Of a stretch of DNA of 64,000 nt, positions 35,517 through 48,199 are shown piece by piece. The DNA comes from Acanthochlamys bracteata (taxonomy: Eukaryota > Streptophyta > Magnoliopsida > Pandanales > Velloziaceae): assembly GCA_019914995.1 (NCBI GenBank), contig CM034134.1:1134145-1198144 (forward strand), written 5' to 3'. The notes below the pieces were generated by a model that searched no databases, was not told where the DNA came from, and saw only the letters and a list, made by a program, of their open reading frames with translations. The position numbers and the translations under genes are program-made. Each line of letters begins with the position of its first letter. Within the stretch, counting starts at the first letter, position 1.

Positions 35517-37200
35517 TTTACTCCACAACACTATGCACAAGTTGCTTTGTATCTGAAAATGAAATTTAAAACTCAAAAAGAATCTCCAACTTGGAAAATA
35601 TAAGTAATTACGACAAAAGAAACCATAACTGGTCATGATAGGAATCATTTCAGCATCTATTATGAAAGTTATGACAAAGAAAATATTTTCTAAGATTTCA
35701 TGTGGGAATTTAGAAATGTCGAAAAGCTTAAGTAAGAGTATTTTATATACAACTAACTGAGCTAAGTTTACTGCCATCTAAGAGGGTTGAAATCTGGCTT
35801 CTTTTCTCAACTAGTTTAAAAACTTCTAACATACCCGTGTACCTTAGACAGATTGTGAGAGTAGACATTAAACTTCAGATGCCAACCATGACAAACTTCA
35901 CAAAATTTCCACTAACTAACTAGTATTTTCATAAACTATTATGCTATTTTGAAACCTCCAATACATCAATGCTTTTAATCATGATTCCAAAGCCTCAAAA
36001 ATAATAACAAGCAAGAAGTAAAAAATATTCAATCATATGGTTCTAGTAGCAATATATCTTAGCTAATAGAACTATGTATTGTAAAAATATAACACAGCCT
36101 GAGGACCCTAAAGATTTTACCATTTCTTTCTGTCTTATATACTGCCGTTCAAATTCGTAAGTTTGGTCAAATAATATACATTAAAGTAGCAATTAACTAT
36201 AAGTTGTAATTAACTTAAAGAAGGGAAAACCCAGAAGCATATGCGTCTCTATGATAGCAAACTGTTTCCAAATTTCCTCATGGCACTTAAACTCTAGTTA
36301 CTCAGATACTCTTTGTACTAAAAACACTTCAACATACACTTACTACCTACATCTTCGAATCTTCCAAGTAAAACATAGCTTCTTTCACTAATTAGACAAA
36401 ACAAAATTCAAGATACTACATAGTAAATTTCCCAACTCATGCTTAAAGAAAATTCCCAAGATAGTATACACCCCATACCAAGAAGCATAAGAATAAATTT
36501 AACTGAATTCCAGCATTTTTAGTTCAGAATTACTAAATCAACATGTAAGAAACACTGAATATAACACAGCTAACTAACATAAACAAAGAAACATATTTTT
36601 CAAAAAAACATAAGATAAATTTAACTAAAAAAACCCACAACACCTACATGCCTAAGATTAACAAAAGAGTACTAAAATCTTTGTTTGTGAAATGAAATCA
36701 ACAAGATGAAAAATAAAACCACCTAAAAAATGAAAAAAAAAACAAATTTAAAAAAAACCGAAAAACCCACAAAATATTCCAACTTTTCCTCTTAAGAACC
36801 AAAATCAAAGAACCAACATTTTCTTCTCCACTGCAACCAAATGAAATCCAAAAGATGAAAAACCATAAAATAAAATAATAAATAAATAAAGAACCAAGAA
36901 GTAATCAACGAACCAACCATTCTAGACTTCAACCACAGAGTATGAAATCTTTGTTTGTGAAATGAATTGCAAAAAAAAAAAAAAAACTAATGAATATCCT
37001 CAACTTTTTGTACTAAGAAGTAATCAAGAACCAACCTTTTTTCTTCTCCACTGCAACCAGATTAATTTCTCTTCGCGGAGATTTAACGGCTGTGATTAAC
37101 AGAAATCAAACAAACCAAAAAGATTCAAGAAAGTAAGAGAGAAAAAAAATTGCAGAAGGAAACAAAGCACTGAAAGAAAGAGGACATGCAACTGGTGAAG
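35517..37200 (-). other. TBL gene leader and 5' intron region
   Basis: No other gene is seen. The transcription start is probably near 37100-37200, where CT-rich leader-like text (minus strand) is found, with an intron running down to about 35600. A direct duplication lies inside (36672-36850 and 36945-37072). Confidence 0.45.
36672..37072. repeat. Direct duplication in the TBL leader region
   Basis: AATCTTTGTTTGTGAAATGA occurs near 36678 and 36948, and TTCTTCTCCACTGCAACCA near 36820 and 37043, in the same order. The units (about 36672-36850 and 36945-37072) are separated by about 95 bp and differ by indels in A-runs. The duplicated part could include a leader exon boundary (TGGTTGCAGTGGAGAAG on the gene strand), giving two candidate leader ends. 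Confidence 0.65.
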
Positions 37201-37699
37201 GAAAGAAAACTGGACCCCCTACTTGTTGCGAAATTTTAGTTATGAAGTGTAGTTTTTTATTCTTCTGTCACGTGGATACGTTTTGTTGGTTTGGTACGTG
37301 TTTGCTGTTATTTCATTTCGTACACTGAGCACGGAAACAGTGTTTCAGATGAAACTTGTCGGTAGAATGAAGAGAATGTTTTTGCAAGCTAGACTTACTA
37401 TAATATTTCTTTTCACTTTTGGCTATTAAGATTGTGATTATAAATTACCCAGGACCAACATATTTTTCTAAAATAAAAAATATTTTTAAAATTAAAAAAT
37501 TTATTTTTATGATTAAAAAGGTAAAAATAAGTTACATAAGTAATAGATCTCATAATATAAAATTATATATATTTTTAAATTAAAAAAAATTATATAATAT
37601 TTTACTAATTTATAAAAATTTTAAAAAAAGTTAGCCCCAAACATTCCCCAGATTTACAGTTTTACCTTTTATATCAAACAAACAAAAAATTAATTGATT
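37201..37699. other. TBL upstream DNA
   Basis: Probable promoter side of the TBL gene, becoming AT-rich after 37430. No gene is seen, and no TATA box could be assigned with confidence. Confidence 0.4.
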
Positions 37700-38408
37700 T
37701 GATCTGGTCTGAGTTTGCAAAAAAATCGTATTTGTAATTCATCCGTTTCGATCCAATTTAATCTGATCGACTCGATTGTCTGGGTCAAATCGAGTTGAAT
37801 AAAATTTAAAAAAATTAGTTAAAAAAATTTAATTTTATTATATTTAATATAAAAATAATTATTAATATATAGTTTAAATTTTGTATTTGGATGTAATAAT
37901 ACAAAAATATAATTGATTATATTTTATTTGTAAATATCAATTATTAGTGATTTTTAAATTTTTATATCGTAAACTATCCAACTCAAATATGTATACCTAA
38001 AAAATTGGTTATGTTTCGTTTATGATTTATTTATTTTATTATTATTATTTTTTCTAATCGCCTAATTTATTTAAATATTTTTTATTATAATTTTTTTATT
38101 ATTATTGTTGTTGTTGTTGGTGGTAATACTATGGTGGCAATACTTTATTTTCGCTGTGATTGTTATTGTTGTTGATAGTAATATCATAATAGAAATACTC
38201 TAATTTTTTAATGTGATTACTGCTGCTATTATTATTAATAGTGTCATGATCGCAGTAAGTTTTTCACTATAATTGTTGTTATTATTGATTGAAAATGTCT
38301 TAATATTATTGATCCAACGGTTCGACCGGTTAATCCGGTGGGTCAATCCGAGAATTGTGATCCGCATAATTTTTCGGTTCGACATTCGGTCCATTTTTTA
38401 TAACTATG
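37700..38408 (+). mobile_element. CATAG-ended hAT-like element, left-truncated copy
   Basis: The right end TTTTTTATAACTATG and the preceding GGTTCGACATTCGGTCC match the family at 6093-6699. The left side aligns from CTGGTCTGAGTTTGC, but the terminal CATAG is missing. The interior at 38030-38290 holds the roughly 75-bp degenerate repeats (GTTGTTGTTG, TGGTGGCAATACT, TGTGATTGTTATTGTTGTTG) shared, in reverse, with the copy at 5256-6029, so these two form a subfamily. Confidence 0.7.
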
Positions 38409-40500
38409 CTTGGAAGATTTGTAGCTATGCTAAAAAATTGTAAAATAGTTTGAGAAAGAACAAATAATTGCTTTGGTTGAGATTTCTTCTCAAGGCCTCT
38501 TGCCGCGTCAAGGTGCAAAAATATGGTCAGCCTAAAAGAGCTAGCTCGTAATCTAGTAAAACGGTTTGATTTAGGAATCAAAACCAATCTCTCTATTCTT
38601 CTTCAAATTTCCAGCAAATCAATCTAATTAATTTTAGCAACGCAGATCCATCGCGAATAGAAAAACTAGCTCTGCACCACATTTACCCTTAACATGGTGC
38701 TTAAAAAATTTTAAAGCCTTTATATTATAATTCGTGATTACACGAACCGTAGCACTACTCTAATGCTAGATAAACTAAGAACTATAGGTAACACCAAATA
38801 ACTAATCTAATTCTTTTTCTATGATTACATGAAGTGCCAAGCATATTTATTTATAGCTAATATTTCATAACTAAAGTTCTACCTCTACTATAACTTTACT
38901 AAGATTAAGACTTCAATATAATCTAGACATTAAATACTAATCCTTACCATATAAGGTAGAGTCTTCTTTTATATAAGATTCATCTCTATATATAACTCTT
39001 TAACTACATAAGTATATACTTTTTTTAATAAAACTTAAAACGCTTCTAGATAAAATATGGGCGTTGGATAGCTTGAGGCCCATAGTGTATCACTTTAACT
39101 CTTCCTTTAACCATCATATCACTGATTCAAGCTCAACAATACCTCTTCAACCAACCACAACACCACTGCCAACAATAGAAACCAACAGCAACAAGTTCAC
39201 CAAAAAACTAGCAGCCATGAATTGAGTTCTTCTAGTGGCGATCTCACTGGCAGGTATAACATGAATTCTAGATGGGTTTCTCCATTAACAAGCTCGAGCG
39301 TGCTATCATAGTGAGAGAAGGAAGCTTTGTTAGGGTTATAACGGTGACACATTAAATGAAGGTGAAGCTGAAAGTTGAATGGTGAGGGCTGACATAGATG
39401 GATAACTACGAAGAAGTCAATGACTAGAGTTGCTGCTACTAGAATATAAACACAAATGCTACTAAACACGATCAATGTTTGGTCCTCCATTACGTTCGCT
39501 CATCGTCACTAGATAGAGCTTTAAGAAACAAATAATTATTTCTTTTAAAAAAAGGGATAAACTCGTTCAACAGGATGAAGAGTCCATACAAAACTCGCCC
39601 AAATCAATCCGAATTATATCGAATTAATTGTAATAGTGATTTATTTACGTGCCCTAATTGGTATTGATTACGGGTCTTTGATTTTTGAATGAACCAAAGC
39701 GGTTCGGTTCAAGTCTGTCAATTATGAATCCAATACGCGAAACAGAATCATAACTCTTTTTCTATTTGAACAAATTACATGAAATTTAGTAGTAGATATT
39801 TTTTATGTTTTCACTTCCTGAACTATTAGTATAGAGACAAACTTCTTCTTGCATATCTACAAACTCAATAAAAATTAAATGCTATTTCTTGGTATCACGA
39901 CCATAGCTAAATATTATTATGTTGATCTTTTATGTCTTAGGGGAAAAAAATATGAATGTGGGAGCCCTAGTATGGCTCGACATGTGCGGCAAGCATTCAC
40001 GGGCAAGACATGAGGCCTATCTAAGCATAGAGGCTAAGACACCTAGACATCTCTTGATATAAACACCCATGCGCACTCGAAGGACTCTTAGGTTTAGGCG
40101 ATAGGCACCTGAAAGAGACTTGCGTGCATCCTCTAAGGGCCTACTTTGGTACAACATCGGCATTTGCTATTGATGAATCATTCGTCACTCCTAATTCACC
40201 CCAATGACGTCAGATGACTCAAGCCACCTTATGCTAGTGTTTGGACTACTTATGAGTCACGTTTACCACTGAAACCATTTAAATCACCTTGAGTTAGTTA
40301 ACTAGGTACCCACGAGTTAGTGGTTGGCCAAATTAGGAAACCCGAGCGCCTACTTATCAAACTGTCTAGGTTTTCTTACTTTAGAGAGTTTTTTTAATAA
40401 GTTAGGAACTCTAGCCTCTAATATAGTGGCAGAGCTTATAAAATCATGTATTCATATCTACCGTTGGTATAGCTTATAAATTCATGCGTGCATATCAGGA
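38409..40500. other. Unassigned repeat-rich intergenic DNA
   Basis: No gene is recognised. The minus-strand ORF at 39197-39490 has no recognisable motif and is probably chance. 39950-40500 has a GC-normal, LTR-like texture next to the Copia element, but no ends could be fixed. Confidence 0.35.
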
Positions 40501-43500
40501 GAAGACATCAAGAGTTAATCTAGTTCATGTAGGTATTATAAAATCACTATGTTAAATATTAACAAATTTTTCATTAGAAAGTAACAAACTAAATATGTAT
40601 TCATATTGAAATGCCAATAATCAAGAAAGATGAACTATTATTCAAAAAGTTGGAAGACCAATGGCTAAGAAATTTGAAGCATCTTAGAAAATGGAAACCC
40701 AAAAGACTTAGACAATTAATTAGGTGATGGAAGACAAACCATTTGAAATTTCAAGAGTCTCATTAGACAGACTATATATTTGGATATCATGCGTAAGAGA
40801 TAAAAGCAAATCATTCTAGTAAAAGTTTTCACTTAAAGTTAAAGACAAGAGTTTGTATTTACTTTGGTTTAATAATTTTTGAAGCTAGTTAGCTTCCTAT
40901 GGGATTGTTCTCATTTTCCTATATAAATCTCTTATTTTTGTATTTGCTTTGCTCTTATTTCAAATCTCATATTGTTTAGGCAAGTTTATTGAGCATGTTT
41001 TATATTTCTGCTGCGTCTAGCGACAACCAAACACATCAATATTTCCAACAAGTGGCATCAAAGCTATTGGTTTGTTACGATGACAAGCAAGTATGAGATT
41101 CAAAAGTTCAACAGAAGCAACTATTCCTTGTGGAGAACAACATTATTGACGGTTCTTACAAATGAGAACTATTTCGAAGCATTAGAGGATCAACCGAGTG
41201 ATCTTTGGTAGGAGGTTCGTAGAAGATGGAGAAAAATACTTTGGCACATATAAATCTTACTTTGGTCGATGATATCTTACTAAGTGTACTGGAAAAGAAC
41301 ATTGTAAAAGACGTATGGGAGAAGCTTGGAAAATACTTAGGCTAGGAAGTTAGCGCATCATACCATATTCTTGGTGAGATTGATGTATTCTATTTATGTT
41401 GGAATCAATTTCTGCTTCAGGACACTTAGATTCATTAGAGGCTTTATTTTCTCAATTGTCAACGTTGAAAAAAAAGATAGAGATAATAAAGGTGCCTTGG
41501 TCCTTCTATAGAGCCTTTCCGATTTCTATGATCAAGTAGTGATCAACCTCGCTAGTTTGACTGATTTAGATTCTTTTATTTATAATGGAATAGCATGGCT
41601 ATTCTTGAGAAAGAAGGTTACCATAAACGCAAACAAGAGATTATAGCTAGTAGATATCAAGTTGAAATTTTATTGATTGCACGAGATAGCTTAGATAAGA
41701 AACGGAGGTACAATAATGGCTCTTGACAAAAGAAAAACAAGCGACAAGTGAATTGTTATAATTGTGAAAAGTTTGGGCATTTAAAGAAAGAATGTAAGAC
41801 CATAACAAATAAAATTAGAAGTGCGGATCTCTTGAAGTCCCTTACTTGTGTGGCATAGAATTTTAATGATGGTGATGCTCTAGTGAGAGAGATAGTGATT
41901 GTTGCATTTGACAAGTCCAAACTCTTAGATATCTGGATTTTGAGTTCAAAAGCATCCTGGAACATGATTTCTAGAAAGGGTTTGTTTCATCACTACGAAA
42001 TTATATTTGTAGGTGACGTGTAGAGAAAATGAACAAGTCGTTAAAATTTTGGAGCCGCTTCCAAAATTTTTCATCAAGATTAGGACAAATGATGAAAATA
42101 TATGCATCATCAGTAAAGTACGTCATGTGCTTGGTCTTATACAAAATTTGTTGTCTTCAGAGTAATTGGATAACCTAAACTGTAAAACTCGTGTTGGAAG
42201 CAAAATTATGAAAATCATTAAGACTTTTTAGGTAAAAGATCTTGGAGGCTGAAAAAATAGACTCTAACCTATATAAGATGCACGGGTGACACTCACACAA
42301 AGGAAGTTTGTGTTGCATCAAAAATATTGAGAATATCACGCGAATGTGGTACTGAAAATTTGGGCACATATAGAAACTTGGTTTAAAAATCCTCTGTGAT
42401 CGGAAGCTCCTACCAGGGCTATCCAAGATAATGTTGCCATTTTGTGAGAAATGTGTCACCGATAAGCAGCACCGGGCAAAATTTAAAAAATTAGTTTTTT
42501 ATGCCAAACACAAACTCAACTTATTTTATTTGAATATATGGGAGTCACCGAAATAATCTCTTAGTGATGCTAAATATTTTGTATCATTTATTAAAAAATT
42601 TTCAAGAAAAGTTTGGTGTTCTCAATCCGAAATAAGTCGGAAGTCCCGGTGGAACTTGATTTCAACAATAAATGAAGTGCCTATGATCGGATAACGGTTG
42701 AAATACCACAATGCAGGGTTCATTACTTTCTTAGCACAATAAGGATAAAAAGAAAGTCCATGGTGGCTTACATGCCGTAGTAGAATAGAGTAGCGGAGCA
42801 CTTCAGTCCAACACTAACTGAGTGGGTATGTGCTATACTATAAGAGTCTGGTCTACCACATAGTTTTGGCAGAAGCAGTCAAGAGTGCTTGCTATGTGTT
42901 GAATCATATTCTTTCTACTACTACTGATTGAAAATGTTAATAAAATTTTGGAATGGTGCCACTGTTGGTTATTCTTATTTGTATATTTGGTTGTCCGGTA
43001 TATGTGGTGTATAATGCCTAAGAATGAACCAGATTGGATCTGATTTCTAAGAGATGTCTATCCTTAGGATATACTAAAGATATTTTGCGGTATCTCTTAT
43101 ACGATTCCACTACCCAGAAGATTATATTCAGTACTGATTTCATCTTTGCGGAGAACTAATTGCAAAAAATGACTAAAATTATGATGTAAAGGAGAATGAA
43201 GTATCACTCTCAGTAGTGACCACATTGGTGCTAGAGAAAAACGATTGAAAAGACGATCCTAATCTAAAGCTTGTACTTGCGGATGAGTAGATGGAAAATA
43301 TTGGAGGCTTACGTTCCTTAGGCGTTCAACTCACAAAAAAAATTGTTGGAAATCCAATGGTTTGGTTTTTTATACTTACACATACTTGAGAATCATTGTT
43401 TTGCTTTGGACAAAATTATTTGGTGGATGGATAGAATAAAGATTAAAGTTTTAGTAGTGTTATATATCTATCGGAAACTATTACAGAGCTAAATATCTTT

Positions 43501-46500
43501 TAACTTAGTTAACAAATTGGGGAATCTTTTAGTACAGTTGAAAGAGGATATGTCAAAGAGTAAATCAAATCAAGTCCTAATGAATTTCATAAAGTACGAA
43601 AGATAAGAAAATTTTTTGAAGTTTGCTGATCGCATAAACACTTAGTAGATCAGCTTGTAACTCTCTAGATAGTAATCTTGCAAATGCAATATATCTGTGA
43701 TCACAAATATATTTATAATATTTATTCCCAGATTTTATAAAGAGGATATGGGAAGATATCAAGAATATCTACAAATATGAAAAAAATCCGCTATGCATAC
43801 AACTCTTATATCATCTAATTCAAACACTCATATATTGATACGGTCCTTATATGCAGATTAATGAGGACATCCTGGAAATTAATTTTATGAAAACAAATCA
43901 TATTGGTTCCTTAAAGAAATCTGCCACAAAATTTTGATAACATGGCAGCAGAAATCTTAAAAAGCACTTGAACTGATGGATTATTTTAAGGTATCATATG
44001 ATGTCCGATTAACTTAAGATTTGAAAGATGTGTTCCTGAGGCATAACCGAAGAGATCCACATCAGCAACAAATGTCTAGCCAAGAAACTAAATCAAAGAA
44101 AATTTCCGAGAAGAAGATGAAAATCGAAATAACACATCAACTAACCGTTATAACTAGATCTTGACTTTGCATTTCTTCTAGCTGTTACAACCCTTGATTA
44201 ATTCAAGCAGCCTTCATCCTGAGATCAAGGAGGACTCTCTACTATATATTACCAGTGAAGAAGATAGCAAAAATATGTATTTTTCAGTGCACCAAACTGA
44301 GCCATCACCTTACTTTTCATTCAATAAATACACCATGAAAGCGAGCATTCGCTTTAGTTTTTTTTTTTCATGTTGTGTGAGATTCCTTGAGTTCTTTTTA
44401 TTGTTAAATGTTGTTATTAGGGATATCTCTTAAACTAGAATCAGTGATCATTGTAACATTGAGAGAGAGTATTGGAGAACTTATAAATTTTCGGCTTGCT
44501 AACATAGATGTAGGTTAGCAGATTTGCGACAAGCCTTTACGAAGGCTTGCACGGTTGTAACCTAAGGGACTTTGCAAAGTCTACAAGGCTTATTGTAGTT
44601 AGGTCAACGTTAGTGGATTTTATTTGTGGTGTCAACTGACGTGGATATAGTTACCGCGGCAACCAACCACGTAAAAATTCTGTGTGCTGATTGGTTTGCA
44701 TTTCTTAACATTTTTGATTAGTTTGTTTCAATTATATTGTGCTAACTCTTCAATGAGGATATAGTTAACGTTCAGCTACTCGTGAGTAACCTTTTGATCG
44801 ACTAATTTCTAATTGATCAGTGAATGTTTTCAGAATAGTGAACTGTTTAGTTTTTAATTTGCCTCAACTTAATTCACCTCCATCTTGAGTTTATATTCTA
44901 CAGGTTTCACTATCAAGAAAGACATCTGAGAAGAATGATGATTATTCTATGAAGTTATTTCAATCTGCATATTTTTTGTTAAAAAAAAAAGAGAGTTAGT
45001 TTTTCTAAAGGAAGCGCTAAATAGTATAGATGCGTCTCTATGAATGAAAACTATGTAGGAGAAGCTTGAGTTGCTTCACAAGAATATGACATGAGAGCTA
45101 GTCTCTCTACCCCATGGTCGTAAGACTATTGGAAATAAAAGAATTTATAGATCAATAAGATAGTAATGATTAAGTAGAATGGCATCATGCTCGGCTAATG
45201 GTGAAATGTCACGTAGAGAAAGATGGATCGACTTTAATGAGATCCTCTCTGTAATGGTATGTATGATACTATTTATGCGATCATAGCGTTGTGTGCATCA
45301 TTGGATCTCTATTTTTAATAGTTTGATGTGAAAAACGTGTTCTTGTACGAGAAGTTTGAAGAGGAGATATATATGATCGAGTCATAACGCTTTGCCGTGA
45401 AAAATAAGGATGATTTGGTTTTATGGGTTGGCTAAATCTCTTTATTAACAAGCATCTTATGTTGGTACAACAGATTTGATTCTTGTACTGGGAGTTTTAA
45501 ATTCAGTAAGTTTGTCTTAGACTTTTGTGAGTACATAAAGAGATTTGAGCTATATGAGTTTGTTATCTTATTGCTATATGTGAATTATGTGGATGATATG
45601 GTTATGACAGGTCCAAGCATGAACATCGAATAATTGAAGGCTCAACTAACTAGTAAATTTGATACCAAGGACTTTGGGCTGACAAATAGAATACTATGAA
45701 TGCAGATATAACGAGATAGAGATAATAGAGAGATTCAAATATCTCAGCCTAGTTATCTGAGAAAAATATTAGAACGGTTCAACATATATGGTGGTAAGGT
45801 GATGAGAAAAGTATTATCACATTCTATATTGGTATTAAATTATCATCTTTCTTATCCCCTAATCAGAGTACAAGATGATAGAAATGTTTCAGATACCATA
45901 TGCATCAGTAGTGAAAAATTTAATGTATGTCATGATTTATACTCGGCCCGATATTACACACGCAGTGAGAGTTGTAAGTAGCTTCATGTCATGTCGCAGC
46001 TTTGAGCATTGGTAGATGATAAAAAAATCCTTAGGTATGTGAAAAAAATCTTGAATGTCGTATTGTACTACAAAAGATCTGACTTTGTTGTCAAAAAATT
46101 TGTTGATGCAGACTATATAGGTTATTTGGATTGAAAAAAATTCACTTTTAGTTATGTATTTATTCTTACATATGTTGCTGTCAGTTAGTGCTCCAAGCTC
46201 TAATATGTAGTAGCCTTGTTTACAGTGGAAGCTGAATATATGACAGCAATATAAACATATAAGAAAGGAGATTAGATGAGGAGGTTGGTGAAAGAATCTG
46301 AAAAAAAATATGATATTCTATCTCTATTTTGTGATAACCTAACTAAGTTTCATCTTATAAGAAATTTAGCACTTTATTATAGAACAAAATACATAAATGT
46401 CTAGTATCATTACACATAGAAGGTGGTTTCTATTTAGAGCATTGATATGTGCAAGATTTCTATCAAAAAAAATCTTCGGATGCCTTAACTAAAGTAGTAA
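40500..46500 (+). mobile_element. Old Ty1/Copia element, interrupted
   Basis: A probable 5' LTR ends TTCCAACA at 41050 and is followed by a primer site TGGCATCAAAGC (41053-41064). A Copia gag region starts about 41080 (YEIQKFN, NYSLWR), with a zinc knuckle CYNCEKFGHLKKEC near 41755-41796. Protease/integrase relics run to about 43330. Reverse-transcriptase sequence (HKNMTW-like, EEEIYMIES, LLLYVNYVDDM) lies at about 44990-45700 and RNase H relics to about 46450. An LTR-like block (43345-44920) separates the halves, so a second element has been inserted or recombined here. It is broken by many changes and is an old fossil. The 5' LTR start is uncertain. Confidence 0.75.
43345..44920 (+). repeat. 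Long Copia-type LTR, block A
   Basis: It shares a core (about 43740-44885) with block B (about 46950-48190) in the same orientation: TTATATGCAGATT, AGCAACAAATG-like text, GGATATAGTTAACGTTCAG, TTTTCAGAATAGTG, TGTTTAGTTTTTA and CTTAATTCAC follow in order. The length, near 1.5 kb, and the ending CAATTCAC...TTGAG suit SIRE/Maximus-type LTRs. The copies are clearly diverged, so old. Whether it is a solo LTR or paired with block B is unresolved. Confidence 0.6.
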
Positions 46501-46529
46501 CTTTTGATAACTCTTTATTTTGTAGATTT

Positions 46530-48195
46530 TTGTATATAATCACAATAGATGACAGAATTGGATGTGACCGTAGTCACAAAAGCTGTAAGAAAATTATTTC
46601 AAGGTCATTACTATTTGGGTGATCTCTATATATTCAACTTCTAAAGTCATCAGGCTCTTTAGCCTTAAATACATAACTGACCATATATCTCTCCACTCTA
46701 GTTATTTTAGAGATCTAATTTTTGCTAGAATCTAACTCAAAGATCTATCTAAAGTCTAAATATAGGGCAGATACATCCACTAGCGAAAATTAGAAAAATC
46801 GGCAATGTGGTTAGACAAACTAGGCTAGCTGATGGGCTTAATCGAACATTCATTTGTCACAAACTTGTTTTTCGGATTCATAAATGTTCCAACCAGTTGC
46901 AGTTAAATTTAGATGATGCTATATCATTTGAATATTTTAAAAATATTATTTCCAAATTTTATAGAGAGAATATTAGAGGATATCAAGCAAATCTATAAAG
47001 ATGGAAAGTTTTTCAACATTGGCATAATATAGACCAATCAAATTCAAATGACAATATTTCAACCATCCATTTGAATATCAGCATTCTTTATATGCAGATT
47101 GAATATGACAATCTAGAGGTTGATTCTATAGAAACAAATCACAGTAGTTACTAGATAAAATCTACCACAAAATTCGAATGACAAAGCAGCAAAAATCATA
47201 GATGACACTTTTAACCATTGGATTATTTTGAAGCATCATATGACGTCCAATTCATAAGAATTCGAAGACGTGTTCTAGAGGCATAGCAGAAGATATCAAC
47301 ATCAACAAGCAATGACCATCTAAGGAAATCGAGGAAATTTCAAAGACGAAGACAACGCAAGAACACATCTATTAGCCGTTTTCTTTTGGTCTTGACCATA
47401 CATACTTCCTAACTGTTGGAAGTTCATTCGTCATAGCAAATCTGATCCTGTGATTGAGGAGGAGACATTCCTATATAGTTGCAGCATTGAGGATAGCAAT
47501 AATAATCCTTACACAGCAATCAAATGGGCCATTTTTCTTGCTACATAACAAAGAGATCAACTTCAACTAAAGCATTTATTGAGATATATTCTCTTTGTTT
47601 TCTTTGTGTGAGATCTCTTGAGCTTTATTGTGAGTGACTACAAATCATTATAAGGGAGATTACTTAAGCTTAAACTCGTTACCATATTGTAACCTTGATA
47701 GAAAGGTTATAGGAGAACTTGTGATTTCTCGGGTTGATAGCCTAGATGTAGGTTACTAATTTGTACTAGCCTTTTGTGAAGGCGTACAGGGTCGTAGCCG
47801 GAAAGACTTTGCGAAGTCTACAAGGTTGGTTAGAGTTATCATTGCTAGGTGATTCGATTGAGATGGAGCTGTTTCGTGAAATATCAAATCTCGGTTATTG
47901 TATGTCATTTCAACGTTAGTGTATGTCACTTGCGGTGTCAAGTGATGTAGATATAGATACCGTGATACCAAAACGCGTAAAAATTTTCGGTGTGCTGACT
48001 AGTTTGCATATATTAGCACTTCTGATTATTGTATCTAAATTATATTGTGCTAACATTTTGGTGTAGGATATAGTTAACGTTCAGTCACTAGTCAGTAACC
48101 TTCTGATCGACTGACTACTAACTAACTGGTGACTATTTTCAGAATAGTGGATTGTTTAGTTTTTATTTTATCATAACTCAATTCACACAACCCTC
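46530..48195 (+). repeat. Long Copia-type LTR, block B
   Basis: Diverged relative of block A in the same orientation. The match is clear from about 46950 (TTTATAGAGAGAATATTAGAGG) to 48190 (CAATTCACACAACCC); the left border before 46950 is fuzzy. Confidence 0.58.
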
Positions 48196-48199
48196 TTCC

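Noticed and set aside
39197-39490. 97-codon minus-strand ORF
   Set aside because: No recognisable motif, repeat-rich surroundings, and no splice partners; probably chance.
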